This document shows positions 15,350 through 21,557 of a stretch of DNA of 21,557 nucleotides, in pieces (the stretch's first letter is position 1; the number at the start of each line of letters is the position of its first letter). The notes below the pieces were generated by a model. The model made no database searches and was not told the DNA's origin. It saw only the letters and a program-made list of their open reading frames with translations. The position numbers and the translations under genes were made by a program. Source of the stretch: Caldifarciminota bacterium (lineage in GTDB: Bacteria; Hydrothermota; UBA3072; B12-G15); assembly GCA_021163525.1 (NCBI GenBank), contig JAGGTX010000089.1:1-21557 (forward strand), in the 5' to 3' direction.

Positions 15350-16206
15350 AACTCACTATTGGCATTGTAAATTATAATTCACTTTGCTATGTTAAAAATT
15401 TGTTGAATTCCATAGAAAAAAATCCACCTTCAGTCCCCTACGAAATTATTGTTCTTGACAATGCATCAGAGGATGGTTCTGTTGAGTTTCTGAAAAAGGT
15501 GAATGGAATAAAGAAGATACTTTTAAGGGAAAACTCTGGTTTCTCACATGGATGCAATATTATTGGTAAAAGGGCAAGGGGAAAGTATCTCCTGTTTCTG
15601 AATCCTGATGTGGTTGTAACCCCAGGTGCACTGGATAAACTTGTTGAGTTTATGGAGAAGAATCCCCAATGCGGGGTTGCAGGAGGAAGACTCCTTAATT
15701 TTGATGGCTCCCTCCAGTTGTCATGCAGGATGTTCCCAACATATTTGAATGTTATGTTTGGCAGGGAATCACTCTTCCGGAAATTGGTTCCACATAATCC
15801 ATTTTCAAGGAAGTACATGCTTTATGACCTTGACTATTCAAAAAATCAGGTTGTTGATTGGTTGAGGGGAGCGGTTTTCATTACGCCAAGATGGCTTTTT
15901 GATGAACTTGGTGGGTTTGATGAGAGGTTTTTCCTCTTTCTTGAGGATACGGATTACTGCAGGAGGGTGTGGCTGAAAGGGTTCAAAGTGTGTTATGTTG
16001 CTGATGCAGTATTTTATCACAGACTTGGTGGTTCAACCAGAAAAAGACCCACAAAAAACAGGATGATACACAATTATAGCATGTACAAGTATTTTCTTAA
16101 GTGGACTCACAAAAACATACTTACAGAATTCCTTCTTGGAGAGGCCTTACTATTTAGGATCATGATGCTCATACTGGGAAGGAATGCTGAGTCAATAAGG
16201 GAGTAG
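15340..16206 (+). CDS. GT2 glycosyltransferase, rhamnosyltransferase (WbbL)-like
   Basis: A 288-residue GT-A fold glycosyltransferase. It begins IGIVNYNS, followed by VLDNASEDGS, the RENSGFSHGCN motif, FLNPDVVV carrying the metal-binding DxD-like position, and a later acceptor-side block GGFDERFFLFLEDTDYCRRVWLKG. This architecture is typical of WbbL-type rhamnosyltransferases of O-antigen and exopolysaccharide clusters. Donor and acceptor are not determinable. The C-terminal 50 residues are basic and hydrophobic (FLKWTHKNI, LLGEALLFRIMMLIL), suggesting membrane association. The start lies inside the upstream gene. Confidence 0.88.
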   Translation: MEVKLTIGIVNYNSLCYVKNLLNSIEKNPPSVPYEIIVLDNASEDGSVEFLKKVNGIKKILLRENSGFSHGCNIIGKRARGKYLLFLNPDVVVTPGALDKLVEFMEKNPQCGVAGGRLLNFDGSLQLSCRMFPTYLNVMFGRESLFRKLVPHNPFSRKYMLYDLDYSKNQVVDWLRGAVFITPRWLFDELGGFDERFFLFLEDTDYCRRVWLKGFKVCYVADAVFYHRLGGSTRKRPTKNRMIHNYSMYKYFLKWTHKNILTEFLLGEALLFRIMMLILGRNAESIRE

Positions 16207-16208
16207 TT

Positions 16209-17549
16209 ATGTTAAGGCAGAGGGCAGGTGTTGGCAAATGGGCACTCACAATCTCAGACCTTCTGATTGTAATATTCACTTACTTCCTCGCCCATGTTAT
16301 AAGGGGGCTCCTTGACACTGGTATATCAGGGCTTGATGTTTATATATCAAGGTTTTTAAGGAGTATTCCAGCAATCCTCCCGATATTTTTTATAACATTC
16401 TACATGAACAACCTTAAACTGGAAGAGTTCCCTCTGGAAAGGAATGAATTCCATATGAAAACAATTGTCTCATTCACACTTGGATTTCTAATCTCCATAT
16501 TCATGCTATACCAGCTGAAACTCTTCTTCCAGTCAAGATTCATGCTCTTCATATTTTACATAATTGCTGTGCCTTTACTATATGGAATAAGGGAGGTGTT
16601 TTCCAGAAAGGTGCCACCAATAAGGGTTTTGATAGTTGGCAGTTCCAAACAGTCCGAGGAATTTTTCGAAAGGTTCAGCAAAACCATCTTCACAGGCATA
16701 GAGAGGATTGAATGGAAGGACAAAACCCAATCCATTGCAGGGATTAAAGAGTTCCTGAAGAACAGCCATGTGGACTGGGTGGTGGTTCTTGGTAAAGACT
16801 ACAGTGAATGGATGAAGGTCTGTACAGACCTTGGAATAACATTATCCATACCCCTGGAGAGGTTTGTTAAACAGCCTGTTTTTTTTGCCACCCTTGAGAG
16901 GATTGGTGATATAAACATTTTATCCTTCCACAGGAGTTCCCAGAGGCACCTTGAACTGTTCGTGAAATACACACTTGATAAGATTCTTGCCTTTATTTTT
17001 CTTGTTATGGCCTTCCCTCTATTTGTTGTTATATCAATACTGATAAAACTTACATCAAAAGGACCTGTAATATTCAAACAGATAAGGGTGGGATTGAATG
17101 GTAAGAAATTCATGTTTTACAAGTTCAGAACCATGTATCACGGGGCTGATAGAATGAAGAAACAGTTACTGAATTTTAATGAGATGGACAGGGTTGTTTT
17201 CAAGATGAAGAATGACCCAAGGATAACCCCTGTGGGAAGGGTCCTCAGAAGGTTAAGTCTGGATGAACTTCCACAGTTGTGGAATGTGCTTAAAGGAGAT
17301 ATGTCACTTGTTGGTCCAAGGCCCCCTCTTCCTGAAGAGGTTGAGAAATACGAGCTTTGGGAGAGGAGAAGGCTATCTATGAAACCTGGACTGACCTGCC
17401 TGTGGCAGATAAGGGGAAGGAGTGAGATAAAATTCAGTGAATGGATAAAGATGGACCTTGAATATATTGACAACTGGAGCCTTCTTCTGGACATAAAGAT
17501 ACTCTTGAAGACCATACCTGCTGTATTATCTGGCAGGGGGGCATATTGA
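16209..17549 (+). CDS. Polyprenyl-phosphate sugar-1-phosphate transferase (WcaJ/WbaP-type)
   Basis: A 446-residue initiating transferase that loads the first sugar-1-phosphate onto undecaprenyl phosphate. About four or five N-terminal membrane helices (residues 10-130) are followed by a cytosolic Rossmann-like segment ([14 protein letters not shown]). Then come a re-entrant/membrane helix near 258-283 and the bacterial sugar transferase domain ([63 protein letters not shown]). The catalytic DE of LDELPQ and the VGPRP motif are intact. The full-length membrane form fits capsule or exopolysaccharide synthesis. It begins 2 nt after the previous stop. Confidence 0.94.
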   Translation: MLRQRAGVGKWALTISDLLIVIFTYFLAHVIRGLLDTGISGLDVYISRFLRSIPAILPIFFITFYMNNLKLEEFPLERNEFHMKTIVSFTLGFLISIFMLYQLKLFFQSRFMLFIFYIIAVPLLYGIREVFSRKVPPIRVLIVGSSKQSEEFFERFSKTIFTGIERIEWKDKTQSIAGIKEFLKNSHVDWVVVLGKDYSEWMKVCTDLGITLSIPLERFVKQPVFFATLERIGDINILSFHRSSQRHLELFVKYTLDKILAFIFLVMAFPLFVVISILIKLTSKGPVIFKQIRVGLNGKKFMFYKFRTMYHGADRMKKQLLNFNEMDRVVFKMKNDPRITPVGRVLRRLSLDELPQLWNVLKGDMSLVGPRPPLPEEVEKYELWERRRLSMKPGLTCLWQIRGRSEIKFSEWIKMDLEYIDNWSLLLDIKILLKTIPAVLSGRGAY

Positions 17550-19531
17550 TTTTTCTTTTTTACTTCACACTCCTTGATATTCAACCTGAGAGAACAGACA
17601 GGGAATTTCTACTCATGAATGAGGCAGTTATAAAGATTGAGAGCGGTGATACATGTGGACTTATGGAGATTTTAAATTCATTAAAGTTTTTTGGTTATAA
17701 GAAGGAAGCGGATTTTCTTCTTGGAATATATCTTCTAAATTCTGGAAATTATAAAGAGGCTGAAAAATTTCTTTCACTAACGGAAGCACCCGATTATGTG
17801 AAGGGGATGCTTTCAATCTGTTCAGGGAAGAGGCTTCCAACCGCACTGATGGCTTCTTTACCAGATACATTGAAATTCAATCTGATTTTTTATACAGAGG
17901 ACACTGTGATGATTGACAGTATCCTCTCAACCCTCATCCTGCCACCCGTGTATAAAAAAATTGCTGAGGGATACAGGCTTTTCCTGAAAGGAAATTACAG
18001 AAAATCTTCCTCAATATTTAAGGAAGTGATGGGGGTTTGCAGGAAGAGGATTGTTATGGACTATCTGTTTGCTTCTCTGCTGGGAGCAAATAATTGGAAG
18101 GAGATAATTGAACTGGAGGAGAGGATAAAATATGATAGTCCTGTTAAGTGTTTTGCCGTAGCCACAGCCTTTTATTCGCTTAAGAAATACAGTGAAGCTG
18201 AAAAATTCTTTTCTGCTGGAACAACCAGTATTTACAGGGTTCATTTCCTTTATGGACTTGGATGGACAGAGTATCGTTTAAGAAAATACAGGAAATCTGT
18301 TATGGCATTTAATGAGTTCTTCAGAGAACCAATAAAAAAACTTGTTCATCCTGCCAGGTACAGACTGGCAAGGGCATACCTCAAACTTGGTGACTTAAAG
18401 AGCCTTGATATATTCAAAGAAATAGTAAGGGATAGTGTGAAATCCAGTTTTGATGATGATGCCATGTTTCTCATTGGAAAGGTTTACTTTGTTATCAATA
18501 AAGAGGATTCAGCAAAGAAGTACCTTCTTAAGACAATACTTGATTTCCCTGATTCTCCATGGACACCATATGCAGGAAGGTATCTTGGAGATTTATTCAA
18601 CAGGGAAGGCGATTTCAAAAGGGCAGGCCAGTATTATGACCTTGCATTAAAATTCAATCCACCTGATAAATTGAAGGATGAGTTAATTTATTTCAGAGAA
18701 TTGATGAATTACAAACAGGGCAAATACAGGTCCACCATGGAATTTTACAGGGAGTTTGTGAATAGGTATCCAGACAACTCAAGGATGCCTGAGGTGATGG
18801 AATCCATGGGTGAACTTTACATCAATATGGGGAGATACAGGAAGGGGATAGATGTCTTAAAGAAACTCCTTGAAAAACCCATTGACAGGGATATGGGTAT
18901 AAGGGTTGTATTGAAAATCTTTGATGCATATCAGAAAATAGGGAAGGACGAAGAGGGAATAGGCTTCGTATCTGATTTTATAGAGAAGAAATGTCAGGAT
19001 TGTGATGCCCTTTACAGGGCACTGGGAGAATACTACATGGGGAAGGACGCCACTGGTAAGGCCATTGAGTATTTCAGAAAGATTAATGGAAGGGAGTTAA
19101 AACCATACGCACTTTACATGATTGGAAAGGCATACTTCAATACAGGGTTTTATGGTGAGGCAAAGGTTGTGCTTGATGAAATTCTTACGAAATTCAAGGA
19201 TTCCCCTTACTATGGGAGGGCATACCTTTTGAAACTCAACTCACTTTCAATGGAGGGACTGGAGGAGGACCTTATTGCTGAGTTTGAAAATATGGACCAG
19301 GATTTATCCATGGAAGCAAAAAGGGAGGCCTGTCTAATAGTTGCACGATATTTCTGCGATAGGGAGGATGAAAGGGCAATAGATTATTACCTTATGGCTG
19401 TTGAATTCACAGGAGTGAACATACAGGAACAGGTGAAGATTTATATTGAGGCTGCAGACTGCGCAGAAAAGATGGGTTTACTTGATAAAGCAGAGGATTT
19501 AAGAAACAAGGCAGAATTGCTATCAAGATAA
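17546..19531 (+). CDS. Tetratricopeptide-repeat protein, large
   Basis: A 661-residue protein made almost entirely of TPR-like helical pairs. Clear examples are [10 protein letters not shown] near residue 70, [11 protein letters not shown] near 215, [17 protein letters not shown] near 360, [13 protein letters not shown] near 430, and [15 protein letters not shown] near 540. The start is a TTG (17546) overlapping the previous stop as TTGA, with only a G-rich weak ribosome site. The first residues ([14 protein letters not shown]) are hydrophobic but short, so export is uncertain. Operon position suggests a scaffold role in glycan assembly or export, like TPR proteins in exopolysaccharide clusters; this is inference. 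Its stop abuts the stop of the convergent gene. Confidence 0.82.
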   Translation: MIFLFYFTLLDIQPERTDREFLLMNEAVIKIESGDTCGLMEILNSLKFFGYKKEADFLLGIYLLNSGNYKEAEKFLSLTEAPDYVKGMLSICSGKRLPTALMASLPDTLKFNLIFYTEDTVMIDSILSTLILPPVYKKIAEGYRLFLKGNYRKSSSIFKEVMGVCRKRIVMDYLFASLLGANNWKEIIELEERIKYDSPVKCFAVATAFYSLKKYSEAEKFFSAGTTSIYRVHFLYGLGWTEYRLRKYRKSVMAFNEFFREPIKKLVHPARYRLARAYLKLGDLKSLDIFKEIVRDSVKSSFDDDAMFLIGKVYFVINKEDSAKKYLLKTILDFPDSPWTPYAGRYLGDLFNREGDFKRAGQYYDLALKFNPPDKLKDELIYFRELMNYKQGKYRSTMEFYREFVNRYPDNSRMPEVMESMGELYINMGRYRKGIDVLKKLLEKPIDRDMGIRVVLKIFDAYQKIGKDEEGIGFVSDFIEKKCQDCDALYRALGEYYMGKDATGKAIEYFRKINGRELKPYALYMIGKAYFNTGFYGEAKVVLDEILTKFKDSPYYGRAYLLKLNSLSMEGLEEDLIAEFENMDQDLSMEAKREACLIVARYFCDREDERAIDYYLMAVEFTGVNIQEQVKIYIEAADCAEKMGLLDKAEDLRNKAELLSR

Positions 19532-20074
19532 TCAGATAAAGATATTAATTATAATGTTTCCATCCCTGATTCTCCATGTCCATCCATGTCTCTCAAAGAT
19601 TCTCAATGCACACCTCAGAGAAAAAAGAGGTGAAGGATAAAATGATTCCATTATCTCAGCCCTTGTGAAGTTGAGTTCCCTTTCAGGATATATAATAAGT
19701 GAAATACCTGATTGTTCCTGCTCAATCTTTACACGGGACTTTTTGCCAAGGAAATGAGAGAGGGTGTAGAAGGAATAGTTGAGCATGGTTTTATCTCCCT
19801 CAACATTTCCAGGGTCCCCGTTAATAGCAGGAAAGTACTCTTTTAATAGATTCTTTAGTTTCAGAGTTTCAGTTCTGGGCTTTTTTAATGAAGATACCCC
19901 TTCTATTTTTTTTAATAGTTTCTCTATCCTCTCGTATGCGGGTTTTATTTCCTCTCTGAATAGTGTGGAAAAGGCACCTCCTCCAAGGTTCATGAGTTGA
20001 AGAATCCCTCTTAGTTCATGCCCTATATAGGAGAGGAGTTCAACCACCTCAATCCTTTTGAATTCATCTTCCAT
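19532..20074 (-). CDS. Degenerate histidine-kinase-like protein
   Basis: A 180-residue protein with an H-box-like N-terminus (LLSYIGHELRGILQLMN, candidate phospho-acceptor H19) and a second helix (about residues 40-60) as in a HisKA dimerisation hairpin. The C-terminal half ends in a fold resembling the last part of a HATPase domain (LRCALRIFERHGWTWRIRDGNIIINIFI). However, I can find no N-box asparagine motif or Gly-rich G-box, so ATP binding is doubtful. There is no sensor domain. It starts 11 nt inside the PHP gene, with a GGAGG at 5-nt spacing. It could be a phosphotransfer or decoy protein; the kinase kinship is moderately sure, the activity is not. Confidence 0.6.
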   Translation of the reverse strand: MEDEFKRIEVVELLSYIGHELRGILQLMNLGGGAFSTLFREEIKPAYERIEKLLKKIEGVSSLKKPRTETLKLKNLLKEYFPAINGDPGNVEGDKTMLNYSFYTLSHFLGKKSRVKIEQEQSGISLIIYPERELNFTRAEIMESFYPSPLFSLRCALRIFERHGWTWRIRDGNIIINIFI

Positions 20075-20750
20075 AAAGTCCTCCTTTCTTCAGGAATTCA
20101 ACCCTTTTTGCCACAGCGGAAGGGATGTGCACCCAGAGCGGACTCTGACCAGGAACAACCCTTCCGTTTCTCAATGAATTAAGAAAGCCATTTTTGTTAT
20201 GAAAAGGCCTTATGAGAACATAACTTCTTCCAATCTCATAGGGGAAGTGTGCATCGCTACCAGCACTCATACCCTTTTTTTGTTCCATGGCAATCTTTAA
20301 TGCAAGGGCATTATCAGAAACAAATGTGGTTCTTGCGTTCCAGACCTCTATTATGTCAATAAGATGGATTATCCTCATAAGATTTTCCATCTTCACAGCA
20401 CTCCTTCTCAGGCGGTCAAGGGGATGGGGGACGGCTATCAAACCCTTCGCCTCCCTGATGGCAAAAATTGTCTCTTCAAGTGATAACCCCTTTTCAATGG
20501 GTTTTTCAGGGTAGTATGCTATGAGTTCACCCTGTTTGGTCTTTACCTCAATCCCTGGAATTACAACAATTCCATTATCCCTGCCATATTCCACCATTTT
20601 ATCCACACATTCCATTGTGTTGTGGTCTGTGATGGCAATAACATCAAGCCCCATTTTCTCTGCATATGTGATGATTTTCTCAGGGGGGTTGAATGCGTCC
20701 CTTGAGCATGAGGTATGAAGATGGAGATCTGCTTTCCATAAATGTTCCAT
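20064..20750 (-). CDS. PHP-domain phosphoesterase
   Basis: A 228-residue PHP-superfamily metal-dependent phosphoesterase. Metal ligands are visible: H10 and H12 (DLHLHTSCS), H43 (ITDHNT), E68 (PGIEVKT), H109 (VPHPLD), and D166 and H168 (GSDAHFP). The IIEVWNART segment (E135) is also typical. This compact form is related to the DNA-polymerase PHP domain and to nucleotide/phosphate hydrolases such as the YciV type; the substrate is unknown. The ATG lacks a Shine-Dalgarno and follows a promoter by 6 nt, so the transcript is predicted to be leaderless. It shares an operon and an 11-nt overlap with the kinase-like gene. Confidence 0.9.
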   Translation of the reverse strand: MEHLWKADLHLHTSCSRDAFNPPEKIITYAEKMGLDVIAITDHNTMECVDKMVEYGRDNGIVVIPGIEVKTKQGELIAYYPEKPIEKGLSLEETIFAIREAKGLIAVPHPLDRLRRSAVKMENLMRIIHLIDIIEVWNARTTFVSDNALALKIAMEQKKGMSAGSDAHFPYEIGRSYVLIRPFHNKNGFLNSLRNGRVVPGQSPLWVHIPSAVAKRVEFLKKGGLYGR

Positions 20751-20756
20751 ATATAA

Positions 20757-20785
20757 TTTTTAATCATCTTTGTAATGGGTGTCAA
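20757..20785 (-). promoter_or_regulatory. Promoter of the PHP/kinase-like operon (predicted leaderless)
   Basis: On the minus strand, a perfect TTGACA (20785-20780), 17 bp, then a weak TAAAAA (20762-20757), 6 nt before the ATG at 20750. The -35 is centred in an inverted repeat ATGGGT-N4-ACCCAT (20775-20790), which looks like an operator site for a dimeric regulator. Confidence 0.55.
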
Positions 20786-20929
20786 CCCATATTGTAATTT
20801 TGTCATGGGCCCTGAGCTGCATGTTCATCTTGGTGGGAGCGACATAAGTTCAAAAGAGGGCATGGAAAGATTCTGACCTGCACCAGGAATTACTACATGG
20901 ATGTTGTGAACTACCTGAAGAGGGCTTGA
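20775..20929 (+). pseudogene. Frameshifted short coding relic upstream of the alcohol dehydrogenase
   Basis: An open frame from ATG 20775 encodes 33 residues (including GPELHVHLGGSDISSKEGME) and stops at 20874-20876. The frame one base back picks up at about 20867 and reads KILTCTRNYYMDVVNYLKRA to a stop at 20927-20929. Adding one A to the AAA near 20866-20868 would join them into a continuous protein of about 52 residues. ELHVHLGGS recalls the metal-binding HxH strand of amidohydrolases such as adenosine deaminase, but the match is too short to assign. There is no ribosome binding site, and the start overlaps the divergent promoter. It may be a decayed gene or a base-call error in a small gene. 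Confidence 0.35.
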
Positions 20930-20953
20930 AAAAAATATATCCAGTGCTATCCT
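20926..20953 (+). promoter_or_regulatory. Probable promoter of the alcohol dehydrogenase gene
   Basis: TTGAAA (20926-20931), 16 bp, TATCCT (20948-20953). The predicted start near 20960 leaves a leader of about 12 nt holding GGGAGG before ATG 20972. The -10 is weak, but the spacing equals that of the better promoters in this window. Confidence 0.5.
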
Positions 20954-20971
20954 GAAGAAAAGGGAGGTGAA

Positions 20972-21557
20972 ATGAAGGCAATGGTTTTGAATGTTCAGGA
21001 GAGGATTGAGTATGCTCCTCTGAAATTGATGGATATACCCATCCCAGAAATAGATAATGAAGAGGTGCTTTTAAGGGTGAAGGTTTGTGGTGTGTGCCAT
21101 ACTGACCTCCACATCGTTGAGGGTGACATCCCTGCTGTGAAACTCCCCCTGATACCAGGACACCAGGTTGTTGGAATTGTGGAGAAGGTGGGCAAAGAAG
21201 TTAAGGGGATTCATAAAGGGATGCGTGTTGGTGTCCCATGGTTTTATTCCTCCTGTGGTGAATGTCTCTATTGCAAGAGGGGCCAGACAAACTTATGTGA
21301 GAAGGCAAAGTTCACTGGTTATCATGTGGATGGAGGTTATGCGGAGTATATGAAGGCACATTACAAATCAGTTTATCCAATTCCTGATGGTTTTGATGAC
21401 ATGCATGCTGCTCCACTCCTGTGTGGAGGGGTGATTGGATACAGGGCATTGAAACTCAGTGAAGCAAAACCAGGTGATAATCTGGGTTTGTATGGATTTG
21501 GCGCATCAGCCCATGTTGTTATCCAGATTGCTGTTCATCTTGGAATGGATGTATATG
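20972..21557 (+). CDS. Zinc-dependent alcohol dehydrogenase (partial, 3' end outside window)
   Basis: The first 195 codons of an MDR-superfamily zinc alcohol dehydrogenase, an NAD(P)-dependent alcohol/aldehyde oxidoreductase. Catalytic-zinc motifs are GVCHTDLH and PGHQVVG; the latter has Gln where many members have GHE, as in the AdhA-like subgroup. The structural-zinc loop CGECLYCKRGQTNLC has all four cysteines. FTGYHVDGGYAEY, PLLCGGVIGYRAL and the start of the Rossmann fold (GLYGFGASAHVVIQIA) follow. The ATG has a GGAGG 4 nt upstream. The coenzyme-binding half is cut by the window edge. Confidence 0.95.
   Translation, partial: MKAMVLNVQERIEYAPLKLMDIPIPEIDNEEVLLRVKVCGVCHTDLHIVEGDIPAVKLPLIPGHQVVGIVEKVGKEVKGIHKGMRVGVPWFYSSCGECLYCKRGQTNLCEKAKFTGYHVDGGYAEYMKAHYKSVYPIPDGFDDMHAAPLLCGGVIGYRALKLSEAKPGDNLGLYGFGASAHVVIQIAVHLGMDVY

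Noticed and set aside
1..21557. tRNA, rRNA, CRISPR array, insertion sequence or prophage genes
   Set aside because: I saw no repeat arrays, transposase or integrase motifs, or RNA gene signatures; all sizeable intervals are accounted for by ordinary coding sequence.

Overview
The window is a gene-dense stretch of bacterial chromosome with no mobile element, CRISPR array, rRNA or tRNA that I could see. Genes are tightly packed, often with ATGA-type overlaps. Arginine is encoded almost only by AGG/AGA and isoleucine very often by ATA, a pattern common in thermophiles. A signal-peptide beta-barrel protein and a lipoprotein point to a diderm envelope. I cannot name the species; an uncultivated, deep-branching, possibly thermophilic lineage is the best inference.

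Layout. Minus strand, 8992 down to 1: a small GAF-domain protein, then an 11-gene train that starts as the usual translation cluster (rpsP-khpA-trmD-rplS-rnhB-yraN, with rimM missing). It continues through an outer-membrane protein and an Ig-like lipoprotein, then cytidine deaminase, dephospho-CoA kinase and endonuclease IV. After a new promoter comes the DUF177-rpmF-plsX block, with plsX cut by the window edge. Plus strand, 9087-12801: the two halves of a heterodimeric ABC exporter. Plus strand, 12961-19531: a six-gene operon of histidine ammonia-lyase, a DUF2905 membrane protein, a polyprenol-phosphate mannosyltransferase-like GT2, a rhamnosyltransferase-like GT2, a WcaJ/WbaP-type polyprenyl-phosphate sugar-1-phosphate transferase and a TPR protein. 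This looks like a surface-glycan module with an unexpected lyase at its head. Convergent to it (20750-19532) lie a PHP phosphoesterase and a stripped-down histidine-kinase-like protein. The right edge (20972 onward) is a partial zinc alcohol dehydrogenase, preceded by a small frameshifted coding relic.

Regulation. Seven sigma70-type promoters can be read, five of them with exactly 16 bp between -35 and -10. In four (DUF177, ABC exporter, histidine ammonia-lyase, PHP) the -10 ends only 6-7 nt before the ATG and there is no Shine-Dalgarno sequence, which predicts leaderless mRNAs. In the other three (rpsP, GAF protein, alcohol dehydrogenase) there is a short leader with a clear Shine-Dalgarno. 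This split between leaderless and leadered operons is the most striking system-level signal in the window. I found no clear novel defence or mobile system; the other curiosities are a short intergenic hairpin with a possible antisense transcript, the frameshifted relic, and the degenerate kinase paired with a PHP enzyme.
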